Assembly: GCA_039654915.1 (NCBI GenBank)
Contig: CM077595.1
Coordinates: forward strand, 86,159,501 to 86,223,500
Length of the DNA stretch: 64,000 nucleotides
Reading direction: 5' to 3'
From: Aquilaria yunnanensis
Lineage: Eukaryota; Streptophyta; Magnoliopsida; Malvales; Thymelaeaceae
In this document: positions 44,301-56,896 of the stretch, in pieces
How the letters are laid out: each line of letters begins with the position of its first letter
Numbering within the stretch: the first letter of the stretch is position 1
Translations under genes and position numbers: made by a program
Notes under the pieces: generated by a model
The model's input: only the letters and a program-made list of their open reading frames with translations
What the model was told of the DNA's origin: nothing
Database searches by the model: none

Positions 44301-46700
44301 TTTGAGGATATGTGTCACCGGGTTGAACCTTGATGACAAAGAAAAGGTGGATTGTCGGGCAAGTGTTGAATTAGATGACCTAACTTTATCAAAATGCTTA
44401 GCAAAGTAAAGTTTGTATAACTCTCTCAAATTGTGGTCGGCTTTAACAGAAATAGTAAGTGCAGAAACTTATGGTTGTCTTAAATATGTATGATAGTATA
44501 TTTCTAACAATTACAGACAACCCATGATTTTAATATTGGGATCTAATGCACATAGAACAAGATAAATTGATGGGATCTCTTGAAAATAATTAAGTTATTT
44601 CTTTTGCATTGTCTCAATAATTGATTGTAAAAACTTATCGTCCTTATATTGGTTGAAAACATAAACAATATTTACAAAATATAACATTGCTTAGTGCACA
44701 ATTGAATAATAAGCCCCATAGAAAAAATTTATTGCCTTGTAAAAATATCTAAGTAACTCAATCAACTTAAAATATTTTTCCCAAACCTCGTTAGTTAATA
44801 TTCGGCTTGTACTTTTAAGTTGATAAACCAAGTCAAAAGATTTGCTCATGGTTATGTGCCATTTAACATTTCAAATGTTGAGTTCCATCTAGTTGAGCAA
44901 TCTAGTTTAAACCTTTTTAGAGAAAAATTCAATTAATTTTCAATACAAAATATTTTAAAATCACAAACAATTTGTTTCATATTTTAACAAAAAGTAAAGC
45001 ACTCTGAATTGGCCCAATTTTGTTTTGCAATTATTGTAAACCATTTTGAACACATAAATTTAAAATATGATACAAGCAATGAACATGGAAAAATTTTCCA
45101 TCAAACGATGGTTTTATTTCTTTTATTAATTCTTTCACTGTTAAATCATTGTTTGAAGCATTATCAAAAGAAATGAACAAGGCTTTATTGGCAAAAAAAA
45201 ATTTCCTTTGGACTTTTAATAATGTAGTTGAAAATATTCCAACCCGTATGATCAGATTTCATACATTTAAATGTAATAATTCATTTTTGTATAACTCAAT
45301 TATCATTTATTCAATGAGCAACGAGACAATAGTAATTTTGTCCTATTGGAGATGTCCGTAAATCACATGTAAATGATAGACAATAATCAACGGTAGAAAA
45401 TATATTTGTAAATCACTTCTCCTTAGCTTCATACTGTTGAAAGTTTTCTCTCCTAGTCATTTGCCTAAATGTTTTTTTATAAGTAGGATTTAGAGTTGTT
45501 TGGATAAATCTTTCTAAGTGTTCATTCTTGGCTTATTTAAAAGGTTTTTCTATAATCATCATTCAATTATTAGACTTTGTTTAGTAGATTTTGGGTTATA
45601 TCGGAGAATACTTGGACCGCCAGAGCTCCCCATATCCGTCAATTGTATTTGTCCATCGAAAGTGCCAACCAAATTTCCATGGACTTTGCTTAAGTGTTGG
45701 GTGAGAGTGCCCGTCCTGAAATTCAACCTGTGGGTGAACTTATTCCCATAATGTTTGTACTTGGCATATCTCCTATCTCCTTCCCAAAGTTGCTTGAAAA
45801 ACGCCCAAACGATGCCTTCAAATTACTAGTTTTGCCTTAGGTTGCCTCGAGTTATGTGCTTTATGGTGTCAATTAGAACCTTCTCTACTGACTTGGGTCG
45901 ATGGAACCTCCTTGATGTCATCATTGAAAAGTTGATTGTCATCACCCAACTTGTAGTTCATCATGTCAATGCTGGGGATCATTGGCAACCTTTTAAATAT
46001 ACAGGTCTCGACTTTTATAGAAGAGATGGCCATAGAAAAATGACCCAATCCTGATGCAAGATGAAGAGCTAACGACACCCTTACCCTTGCCAGAGTTCTT
46101 TCCTCGAGGAGCCATAATTTAGAAACTAATTGTAGATGAGGAGAAGATTATAAGTAGATTAAAAAAATATAAGTGGATGATTAAGAAAATGGAAAAGAAC
46201 TAATAGAGAGAATAAGAAAATATTGTATGAGGAGATTATAGAAAAGAGCTTTGGTGTAAGGAATTGTTAGGGGGTTGCACATTTATAAGAGAAAAAAAAA
46301 TTATTATTTACCCAAAAAGCCTTAAAGAAATTAGTCGTCAATGGCTGTTGGTTAGAGATAAAAAAGTCTACGGCCAAAAAAAGCTTCTGGGGGAGTTAGG
46401 GGCAGACTATCATTTCCCCATTTTTTTTTTTTTTTTGAATTTCTAGCCGTTGAACGGTAATATGGAAAAAATGGCTAACCTGGCTCAGCTCGTTTGAGTC
46501 CTAGGCCGATTCGTCTGGTCCAAGTTAATGCGATGGTGGGCTGACCATGCCATTTTGGGCCTAACTCTTTCTTTTGTCACATATTCGCCCCACGCCTATT
46601 TGAGCCTCCTCCATGTAGGGCCGAGCCCAAGTTTGACCGAGTTGGGCCAAGTTTGACCCGGGTCAGGTCCGAGTCAACCCTGGCCCAACAACTGCCTCTA
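41387..46700 (-). mobile_element. Second degenerate hAT transposon, interrupted
   Basis: The ends TAGTGGTCGCC (41387) and ...TGCCTCTA (46700) are flanked by near-matching 8-mers CTGACTTC (41379-41386) and CTGACTTT (46701-46708). The left arm encodes the transposase C-terminus on the minus strand (SSDDEVPSNDKAQK near 41780-41732). The core appears only at 45095-44970 (YHILNLCVQNGLQ, then a stop). Layout and subterminal GC-rich repeats match the element at 24793. About 2.3 kb of unrelated sequence separates C-terminus and core. Many stops; inactive. Confidence 0.65.
41950..44285. mobile_element. Probable insertion inside the second hAT element
   Basis: This stretch interrupts the hAT transposase order. 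42211-42546 (plus) has an open region beginning MVFNLNESPPFEDNS after one upstream Met, which may be the start of a FAR1/MULE-type protein, although I cannot confirm it. 42700-43700 is full of GTATCAT, GTATTAAACT and ATACATCTC words. No clear terminal repeats were found and the borders are approximate. Confidence 0.35.
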
Positions 46701-46847
46701 CTGACTTTTACTAAAACATTTTTTCTTTTTTCTTTTTGGCTTCTCTAATTTGTGCATGAGGGTAAAATTTAATTTCATTGATGTTTGACTAGTTATTAAA
46801 CCTGAATCAGAGACTTCTTCTAAGTATATTTTTTTCATATAAAAAAT

Positions 46848-47270
46848 GGTAAAATGGGTAAATTTATCATTAAAGTTTATGTGTTAGAGTAATTTTCTCA
46901 CTGAATTTTGCTGTAAGTAAATTTGTCATTAATATTTTCATTGTAGGCATATTTCCGCTGTCGTTAAGGATATCTTTAAGACTTATTAGCAAAGTGATTA
47001 TGTGGCGGTTCTTTTATTACATGTATGGGATGTTGAGACATAGTTGGGTATGTTGTGCTATGTAGGCAACTTTTTTGCGCCAAATAGGGTTAATTTCCCT
47101 CATTTTATTGATGAAATATTCTTTGTTTAGTAGATTATTCTCACTGTCATGTACCATAGTGGTCAACATCTTGCTTTTCCAAAACATTAATGGTAATTTT
47201 GCACATTTTAAAAAGATTAATAGTGAATTCACTTGCAAAAAAAGTTTAATGGTAAAGTTACTCTCCTTAG
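46848..47270. mobile_element. MITE-like element
   Basis: GTAAATTTATCATTAAAGTTT near the left end is matched inverted by GTAACTTTACCATTAAACTTT at the right end. Internal CATTAATATTTT words resemble the arms of the element at 24096-28097. Ends are approximate; no ORF. Confidence 0.45.
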
Positions 47271-50246
47271 TGAAAAAAAAAAAATTAAGCCCAAGATTTG
47301 TTATTTACAATATCCGAACTCATTCCACTTGGATCAACTTACATTGATTTTAATGAAATTCCATAAATATATAAATGTTAAACTCTGCATGAACTAAAAC
47401 AAAATTACCTTATAACTTTAATATTTTGACTTTACAATGTAGTAAAATTTCTTCATCTACTTTTGACTAATTTTAAATTTGATGTTTTAACAAACTACAT
47501 GTGATATTAACTGTGGATCCATTTTAACAAAATGAATTTATATAATCAATCCTATGAAATGTGTGTGTGTGTATGAATGGAAGACATAGAATTAAAAGTG
47601 CCCATCAACGTGTTGCAAAGAAAACATCGTATTTTGATCCAGTGACCCTCTAGAAGGGCACATACCATAAGAACTAAGATTTGTATTGGTCCAATCATGT
47701 ATGTACATTTATGTCCAGATTTTCAATAACAATGGGCAGAACCAACACGTCAATATTTCTAGATATCTTGTATCCCCATAGAATCCTTTTGGGAGGACAA
47801 TCTCCCTTCAAGTCTTGTAGTTATACCTGAATCAAACCGTTCAACGTGCAAGTATTTTAAGCCCTTACATTGTCTAGTCCAGACAAATTAGTGAAAACTA
47901 ATTAACATTTTTATACAAGTAGCTGTGTAAGTTGTTGGGTTAAGCTCAAATCTAATAGTTTATTGGTATTATTTGTACTTAAACTTGAATTATTCAAACC
48001 CGTTTTGAGACTTGAGTTTCGCTTGAGTAGGTCTTGAGCGTGGCCAGTTAGACTTGACAAGCTTAAATTACTGGTAATTTGGTATATTTGAGTTAAAAAA
48101 ATTATGTATTTAAGGCCAATTAGGCTCATTAGGATATGTATATATGAAATCCTTTAAGGCCTCTTTGACTTTTATGTCTGGATTCGAGCTTGAGCTAATT
48201 AGTAAAAGCATGGACTGTGTTGAGGTTTTATGACTTTTGTTTTGCCTTGTCCGGTTGGTGTTTTTCAATAAATGCATATATAGTAAAACTGAACAATCAT
48301 TCCTTTTCTATTTTTGACTTTTTAGAAAAATCAATGGATTTTTAATTGGGTTAAAAGCACTTGACTTTCTTTAATTCTCATTATAAATTGGTTCATGACT
48401 TTCATTTTATTATATATTAATATCAAAATTTTATCATTTGTTACTCTAACCATATGCAAGATTAAGTTGGTATAAAAACTCAATTTACATAATGAAAAAT
48501 TGATAATTTAAATAGTCTATTAACTATCAAAACAATTATGTTACAAAATGAACTTATTGGAAGACATTTACCAAAAAGTTTAAATTAGAGTCCAAAGAGT
48601 TGATGTTAGATAGTTATGTAAGAGTTGGCGAATTGGGCTTCTCTGTCAACTCAATCTTGCCTAGGGTTAAGGATCACTGTGTGACACACTATACCGATTT
48701 GGGACCATTATGTAGCAAAATGGAAGCTGTGGACCAACTTGTAATAATAATAAGAAATTTGAGACTAATAGTGCATTTTATCCCTTTTTAATTCTCACAA
48801 AATTGGACAGAAGAATATGGTCTCCAATGGTGATAATAATAATGCGGCTATTTCCCTCTTCATGTCCAGTATAGAATTCAATTGTGCTGTTGTGATAGTT
48901 TATGTCATCAAAGACACACACACTTTTGTTGGGCTTTGTATGTGCACAAGAGTCATGAACGAGTTTTCATCTTGAACACAGGTTCTATTCTCTATGGCTT
49001 AATGCGACTTACGTAATCGGGTTGAAGGGATCAAGTCGGGTCAATACACGGCTTAACGAGTTTGCCCGGCCCTAGTTGGGAAAACATCCACAAAGTAATA
49101 ATTTGGCAAAATGATGTGTAAATCGTTGATGTTTTCATGTTGGCCCAAATCAGCCATTAATATTTTTTTCAGTCGAATAAACCATTAATGTTATAAAGTC
49201 AGCTCAACGAGTCTATTGGCTATTAAATCTATCAAATAAACTGTTAGAATTGGAATATTCCGTGAAGTAATGTCGGTATCTACTCTGACTCAATTTCTTT
49301 CATCGGTGGAATGCTCCAATTTCTTGCAATATGAACCAAAACCCAAAAATTCAACATCTTGTTCTTTAATTAAATACCTAGACCACTAAACTAAATCTCC
49401 AATGCTGTCACCGTAAAATAAAGGAGAAAAACCCACATTATGCTGCTTTAAGTTTCTGGGTTTGGTAAAGGTAGAAAGGCTGAGTTATGATGAAATTTTG
49501 AGTATTATTTGAAATTGTTTGTGTCTCTCAATTAATGGGAGGGTTCTAGTTGTGTTTAGAGCTCATTTTTTTTTATTGAGGTTGGCTAAAATTTCAAGTG
49601 CGAAAACTGGAATTGGGAGAAGCAAAAACCTATGTGGAGTTTTGCACTTTTTTGGATTGAAATTCAGCACCTTCAAGCTTTGTCAATGCAATATCAGGTG
49701 TTATCCTTTTCGGCTATGGGTTGCTAGCAAATCTCAAACCTTTAGCTCAATGATTTCTCCATTTTGATCTAGGAAAAAACCGATGACAAAGGAAACCGAT
49801 TCACCGCACAATTTTCGAGAAGAAAGTTGCAGAACTGAATTCAAATTCTCAGATCTCTACTGGACAAGTTAGACAAAATTGAGAACCTTTTGTTCTTCCT
49901 CTTAAATGAATTAGAAATTCCAAAATGGGCAATAGTGGGGGCGGTGTTATTAATCAGAAACCTACGGATTACTGTAGAATTGTTGGTGGCGTGTGGTCCA
50001 GGAGGGTTGTCATTAGGGGATTTTTGGGTGAATGATGGAAGGGAGACAACAGGGGAATTCAAACGGCAATGAAGGAGGTAGCTTTGGTCTTGGGAGGCAA
50101 TAAGGGCGAGAAGGCATTCCCAGACGCAAGTGGAGTAAACAGCAGACAATGGTTTATTCCACCTAAAAGAAACATTATTATGTCATTTGAGCTAACCTGG
50201 AAACTTTAGTGGTTTATCTGTTGCTTTTGGCTAATAATTTCACAAA
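47271..50246. other. Intergenic; no supported gene
   Basis: Several ORFs of 60-100 codons exist (for example minus 49841-50149 and plus 49519-49767) but show no domain, no consistent codon bias and no neighbours in a plausible exon chain. AT-rich, with TAA/AATA short repeats near 48830. Confidence 0.4.
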
Positions 50247-50254
50247 CATGCTAC

Positions 50255-50467
50255 TAGGGGTGAGCATGGGTTGGGTAAACCCGAAACCGAAACCGAACCA
50301 CCCCTATTGGGTTGGGTTGGGTTGGGTAAAAATTGATCATGGTTCTCGGGTTGGTTCCACATATAGGAGAACCGATGGTTTTTGGGTTGGTTCTGGTTTC
50401 ATATGAAACCAACCCGAGGTGGAACCGAACCCGAGATATATATATAATAAAAATTATAGTATTACTA

Positions 50468-50502
<35 letters not shown>

Positions 50503-51217
50503 TATTTCTTTGAAATATTATGATGGTTATTTTGTGTTTTTATATTAAACTCTTAAACTGATGTTCCAAATTGAAACAGTATGGAAGTTGTGGGATCATT
50601 TACGAAATTTCTCCATATTCACTTAAATTACTTTGCTTCATAGACCCACCACTCATAAATCATTTTGCTTTCAATCTTTTATTCTAGAATACTTTTTACG
50701 ACACAATTATGATATTTTTTTCATTTGAGTCATGCAAAATTAAAAATTTATGACATTAACATATTTTAGGTTTTGATACTGAAGGAGATGGTCTTAAAGG
50801 CTCATTTTTCTATATTGAATGTCATACCAATATTGGAATTACTGGAATGAAGTAAACTAGTTGAGATAAAAGATGCCCCACAAGCAACTCTTTTGAACCA
50901 TTTTTGTAAGAATAATATTTTAAACTCTTTTGAATGTATCTAAGTACGTATATTTAAATATTAATTTAATTGTATATTATGTTGAATATGTCATAAAACT
51001 GATTATGGATGTAGATTTATTGAATTTTGGTGTTGTTATAGGTATATGATATAAACCGAAAAACCTGAGAACCAGAACTGAGAAACCCAGAACCATGGTT
51101 CTGGTTCTGTTCGGTTCTCGGTTCTGGGTTAGGTAGAAAAATTTTGGAACCGAGACCATTTTGGGTTGGTTCGATTCCACCATAAAACCAAACCAACCCG
51201 ACCCATGCTCACCCCTA
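50255..51217. mobile_element. hAT-type non-autonomous element (963 bp)
   Basis: It has inverted ends TAGGGGTGAGCATGGGT and ACCCATGCTCACCCCTA, and a perfect 8-bp target duplication CATGCTAC at 50247-50254 and 51218-51225. Subterminal regions repeat GGGTTGG and AACCGAA/GGTTCTGG in both orientations, as in hAT elements. An (AC)n microsatellite lies at about 50474-50503. No transposase is present. Exact duplication and ends suggest a fairly recent insertion. Confidence 0.92.
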
Positions 51218-51225
51218 CATGCTAC

Positions 51226-51986
51226 AGAGCTTCTAGCTCTGTCGGGCGGGTCTAATTAACTCGAGCATTGACCCGACCCTGATCGGTTTCACCTTGTGGC
51301 TTGCGCATCTGTTATGGCACGGCAAAGGTGACAAATTTTACAGTTATCCCCTCTCGTGTCCCCAACTCCCCAGCTCTGCACAGTAATAGCTTCGATCGAT
51401 CCATTAATGAGGGAATTAGAAATCACGAGAGAGAAGGGGATCACGTACGCTGGCGGGTACGCTCCACTGGCTGCATGTGATGGGCCCATAAAAACAGCGA
51501 GGAAAGATATGTACCAAAATTGACAATTCGGGACCTCAAGTCTTTGATTCCTTCAACTATTTATGCGGGCCGTGTGCCCTGTAAATTAAACACTGACCAG
51601 ATCCCCCCAGTTGAAATTGAAACAGAAACAGCATAGACCAACTCTACCTCTATCACAAATTTGAATCAATTCTCTATGTCAATTTTCCCACTTGATTTAA
51701 AATAACAACAGCCACAGCCACAGCCACAGCAAAAGGAAAGAAGCATCCTGGCTTCTACGCCTCGGCTAGCAATAGTAATAGTAATAATAGTACAGATCCC
51801 AATTTTTGTCTTCTTGCTCCCCTCATTTCCTGTAATTTATTTTTTATTTATCTTCACTTCAGACACATATCAGTTCACTAGTAGTTTCCTTCATCACTAC
51901 ACTTGCACGAGCTAGCTCAACCGTATGTGGAGATCCCCACCCAGAAGCTACCTGGCTCTATCCTTCTTCTTCCCTCCAATTCCCCT
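51226..51986. other. Upstream region of the gene at 52080
   Basis: No ORF of note. It contains CAG/CCACAG short repeats near 51710-51732 and AATAGTAATAGTAATAATAG near 51771-51790, and likely holds promoter sequence. Confidence 0.4.
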
Positions 51987-51996
51987 TTATATATAC
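51987..51996 (+). promoter_or_regulatory. TATA box
   Basis: TTTATATATA in a CT-rich setting lies 93 bases before the ATG at 52080, with a CT-rich leader following. Confidence 0.55.
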
Positions 51997-52079
51997 ATAT
52001 ACTTCAACTCTCTCACTCACGTCGCTTTCCTTCTTCCCTCTTCTCTGTTTGCTTCTATTCGTCTCAGGGCACAGCAGCC

Positions 52080-54103
52080 ATGGCGGCTTCATATACTACT
52101 TCAAACAATATAAATTTTAAACCCAAACCAAATTACCCATCAGAGCGCAGGCCTCGAATGCTCAAAGATTTCCTCGCCGACGACTCCAACTCTTGCTCCT
52201 CATCAGACTTCAAGTCCTTCCCTCGACGGCCCAAATCCACCCAAAACCCATTACCTCCCGTACTTCAGAGAAGCAGATCCAAGGCTGCCTCTTCCACCAT
52301 CTCCGCTCTCCACGCCGTCCTCGGCGCCGTCAGGAAATTTCACTCCCTCGCAGCCGTCAAATCCCCAGCTGCCATTCTCCCCCGCAGCCTCTCCCGGCGG
52401 CTCTCCAAGACTGTCCGCATCCACGAGCAGGCCAAGAAGATCACGGTGACGATCAGAGACATCATCCGGTGGAGATCGTTCCGTGATCTAGGAGAGGATG
52501 AATGCCACCCTCAATCTCTGCAGTTGAATTTGGCTTCGTCGCCTCTCCGGTGCACGACGGCTTCCACGTCCAGTTCCACCACGACCACTGTCACCACTCC
52601 GTGCAGTAGCAGCGGTTCCAGCTGGTGCGACAGCGATTTTACAGCGGAGGAATTACCACGCTGGGGCGTTAATAATTCAGGGAAACGCGGTGAGAAGTGT
52701 TGCCTGCGTGTCGGTGTGGTAAAGGATCCGGCTGAGGCGATGGCGAGGTCAGGAGTCAACGCAACAGTGGGGCCCGAGGTGAGAAATTATTTAGTGCGCC
52801 GCATCTGTTTATTGAATCTGTATGTCTGCTGTTAAGGAGACTTGGATTGGTTAATTTAATCCAGGTGTTTGTTTGTTTCTGTGTACTTTATCTCAGCTGG
52901 TCATAGGTTTTGTTTAATACTGCCTGCTAACAATCATATTCTCAAGTACTACCAATGTGAAGTGTTATTCACGTGGTATACTGTTTATTGCAGTTATCTA
53001 GCATATAAATTTTTATAACTTATGAAGTTAATTACTGCATGTTATATAAAAGTATTTTATGAATTAATGTTTTTTATTTTTTTTTTCAAATGTTCATGGC
53101 ATATTGCATAATATTTAGGAAATATTTGCATTTGAAATCTCTCTCTGTATATTTTAAAGTGAATATTGTTTTTTATTTAAAAATAAAATTTAATTGAAAA
53201 ATGATGTTAGCATGAATTGATTGAGATTTGAAAATTATTATTCACCTTGTTGAGTTACAAATCTAGTTAGTCTACCACTGATTTTAATAAGTGAAAATAA
53301 AAATAAACAGCAGGAAGTGGAATATGAATTCGAGGATGAGGAAGAACAGCAGAGCCCAGTGTCTGTGCTTGATATAGAGTACGAGGAGGACGAGGAAGTA
53401 CAAGCCGGTTTCAAGCAAAGCCTCGCAAATGTGGAGAGTAAGTACATTTCTTTATTTTGGCCTTAATTCCATCAAGTTAATTAGAAATAATCAGAAACTT
53501 TATATAATGTTAACTAATTAAGTGCTAATTGATGCTTAATTACTTCGGCAAACAAATGAAGGGCCAAAGCAAAAGCTGACTCAGAAGATCAGGCGGCTCG
53601 AGAGCCTAGCAAAATGGGAGCCCCTCAATCTAGAAAATTTGCTGGCAGCCGAAGAAATTACCAGCTCTGTTGAACAAGGTTGCGATGACGATGGCGAATT
53701 CAAATCCCAAGCACATCATGAGTTGGAAGAAGAAATAAATGAAGTGGAGAGGAAGGCAAGACAGCTGCTTGAACATGTGAAGTCAACAACTTCACTTGCT
53801 GGAAGTTGGTGCCTGGAGAAGCTGCTTCTGGGGTTCTTCACAGAAGCATTAATGGCCGCTTCATCAGGAGACAATATTGGAATTGATAAGGTGAGTGAGG
53901 TACTTGAGCGAGCAGAGTCGTGGATTAATGGAGGAGCACTAAAACAAGAAAGGTCTTGTGTTTATGAGAGAGCTTTGGAGGATGGAGGCAGATGGAGCAA
54001 GTTTAGGGAAGAGGAAGAAGAGCTAGCTACGGCTATCGAGAGTCAGGTTACCGGTTCATTGGTCGATGAGCTAGTGGCCGATATGTTTTTTTTTCTGCTT
54101 TAA
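52080..54103 (+). CDS. TRM27/28-like plant protein with DUF4378-type C-terminus, 3 exons, 454 aa
   Basis: Exons: 52080-52778, 53314-53437, 53562-54103; GT-AG and in phase. The exon-2 acceptor could also be 53311, adding one Gln. The N-terminus has MLKDFLADDSNSCSS, a short motif I recall from the TON1-recruiting-motif group around At2g36420/At5g03670. A Ser/Arg/Lys-rich region follows, with KTVRIHEQAKKITVTIRDIIRW. Exon 2 is very acidic (EVEYEFEDEEEQQ). Exon 3 carries LAGSWCLEKLLLGFFTEAL and ends in a helical segment (ELATAIESQVTGSLVDELV) typical of the DUF4378 end. TRM proteins bind microtubule-associated TON1/OFP partners; that role is by family only. The start is the first ATG after the CT-rich leader; upstream frame is open but has no ATG. 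Confidence 0.75.
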
Positions 54104-56896
54104 TTAACTAAAATTCTATGCTCGCCATTTTTCTATCCTCTTCTAGGCTCTAGCTAGCTAGTATTTAGAGTAGGCCCTTTTCTAATCTAATTTGTGGGAT
54201 TACAACTCGGGATGGCGAACGGAAGAAAAAGGCGTAGGCACAGCTCATGTCTTGGCTGTCGGCTGTATGTACTATGTAGCTTGTACATTTCAATCTCACT
54301 AGGTAGAAAAACAAAGTTTAGTGGCGGTGCTGCGGGGGGATTTAATAATGAGCTATTTAATGAATTATTTTTAATTTTATAATTTTTACTTAATTTGTAT
54401 ATCAATTGAAATTTTAAAAGTTAAGAAGCTTAAAAAATGTTTTCTAAATATTTCTTTTTTGGAAAAATAACTATTTTTATTAAATTTATTTTTTAAGTTT
54501 GAAAAGGAAAAAAGTTTGTAAGATTTAATTATTTTCTAAAATTTTTTTATTTACATAATTATTAGGTAGATAAAATGTTAGTTTTTAAATAACATTTGTT
54601 TCGAATACAAGATCGGTAAAATTAAAAATATTAGACTCAAATTTTTCTCGTTCTATAGTATATGGATCTCCAAGTCAACTAACAGTGAACCTTATATTTA
54701 GAATATGATAATATTGCCCGTCTCTTAAACCTTTAAGACTCATAATCAAACCCTACATCTGTCCTATAAAGAATAATTTGTTTCACTAGATACAAAGATT
54801 AATATGTATGTAGCTTGTGATATTTTTTTCATTTTGCCCCTAAAAATAAAATTAAAAAAATATATTTTATGCTAATGAGTAGTCAAAGTTTAAATGATGA
54901 TTAAAAAAGAAAAAATTCCTTTAGGAGTTTTGTGTTGTGATAGTTTTAAAGATAATTAAAAAAATACTCTTTTTTGGATATTGTGTATTGAGAGTTTAAA
55001 ATGAGGGTAGTAAACTAAATTGGATGTTAAAAAATTTTTCGAAAGAAAAATATTATATCATTTTTAGGATGGCCAAAAAAAGAATATGCTTTATCCATTC
55101 CTTTTTTGGATGGAAGAAGTTATAGATATATAAAAATTCTTATGAATGCCAAAGAAAAAACATTGAGGACTAAATAGAACAAATATTGGAAATAAGAGGA
55201 TCTAGTTCTATGTATCATTACAATATCCCATTTTAGCACTTGAATTTTAAGGATGTTATCATATCTGCTCAACCCATGAAATTGTATGAATCAAGCCTCC
55301 AGTGGTTTAGTTTTTTTAAAAAAAAACCAATCATGATAACAAGATGACTTAGGTTTGGAGACCTAAAAACCGGTTAAATGAAACTGACCCTATTAATAAA
55401 GGATAAAGTTTAATCCAGATACAAACATGAGCAAGTTTGGTTTTGCGTTTCACTATATCAATGTTTTCCCTATCGCTAAATAAGTCTCAGACAAACAATC
55501 AAGTAAATAAAATCAACTCATCTTGAAGTCCAACCGAATGCACCTGGCCCCTGCACCTATTTTGAGTTTGTTGGAAAAATATTTTAATGAGCTTAAAAAA
55601 TCCAACAAAAGTAGCATACTACAAGTAGTCTCAGCACAAATACTACTTATGATTTAGACATTTCCACATTATAAGAAATCTGTTTACTCATCCTTTTCTC
55701 TCATTGACCGTGGCTGTCCACCTTCACATCCTGCTACTGCCCCTTATGGTGAGTTTTCTAGAAAATAGGTTATCAACATTCTAAAATCCATAAAAATTAC
55801 TCCCAATACTCAGCAAATATTGAGCTACAAATTTGGGCATAATGAGCTAAAATTATTTTACAGGAGAATCAAGATAAACAATTATACCTAATTGACCCAA
55901 ACCATGTTTTATGTGGTTCAGGTTTTAGTCAGATTTTATGCTATTTGTGCTATTTGGGTACTAAATTATGCAACCTGGTCACTATGCAGGGCAGTTCAGG
56001 TTTATGGTAAACCCGGTCACACACGCTACCTGAAACACCTATTGAATTTTACAAAGTTACACATTTTGAGTATAAACGGGTTTTGGACTTCCAATGGAAG
56101 ATAATTTCCATTGTCAGTCCTAAATCTATAATTATTATTGTAAATTAGTCCACAACTTCCACTTTATTACATATTGGCCTTAAACCTTTAAAGTGTGTTA
56201 CATATTGTTCCCTAGCCCTGAAAAATTTTCTAACTCTAACATAATTGTAAAGCATAAAATTTTTAAATTTTAATTTAAATTATTTGGGTAACTGTCTTTT
56301 AATAAATTCAAATTGCACTATAAATTTTTATAGTTGATAAACCATTTAAATTATTGATTTTTCTTCTCTGTAAATTAAATTTCTGTACTAACTTAGTCTT
56401 CTTGTTTGGCTAAGGACTAATATGAAACATTTTATAAACGTTACTATAAGATTGAAGTAAAAATGTGACTGAACTTTTAGTCACACATCAATTGGAAATG
56501 GTCATTTTGGGAACTAAAAATTCAGTAAATTGTTCAATTGCTATTTAGTTAGTTACTTGCATAAAGCGACTAAATTGTTTAGTTGCTCCTATAGGCTAGA
56601 GCCCAAAAAAGAGCAACTGACAACTGAAAAAGTCAGTTGCCCACCTTAGCAATTGAATCATCAATTGTTCTTGTAGGATTTTGCTTTTAATTATTATTGC
56701 ATTTGTAGGTATTAAAATTGATTTGTATACTAACTTTATATATATTGGTCTGAGAGCAAGATGTCATTGCCTTCTACCTTTTGCCTGATGGGAGAACAAC
56801 ATCCACCCCCTTAGGTGAAGGTTTGAAGTCTGACAACAACAGACCACTAATGTTTTCCCCCAAATGAGGTATTCCAAAATACCTCTTTTTCTAAAG
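54104..56896. other. Intergenic; no gene seen
   Basis: AT-rich sequence after the TRM-like gene. No ORF has support. The first ~250 bp should contain the 3' UTR of that gene. Confidence 0.5.

Noticed and set aside
51903..52079. N-terminal extension of the TRM27/28-like protein
   Set aside because: The open frame begins at TTG, has no ATG before 52080, and runs through the TATA box and CT-rich leader.
52193..52759. Alternative-frame ORFs within exon 1 of the TRM27/28-like gene
   Set aside because: Shadows of the supported frame, which alone joins exons 2 and 3 in phase.
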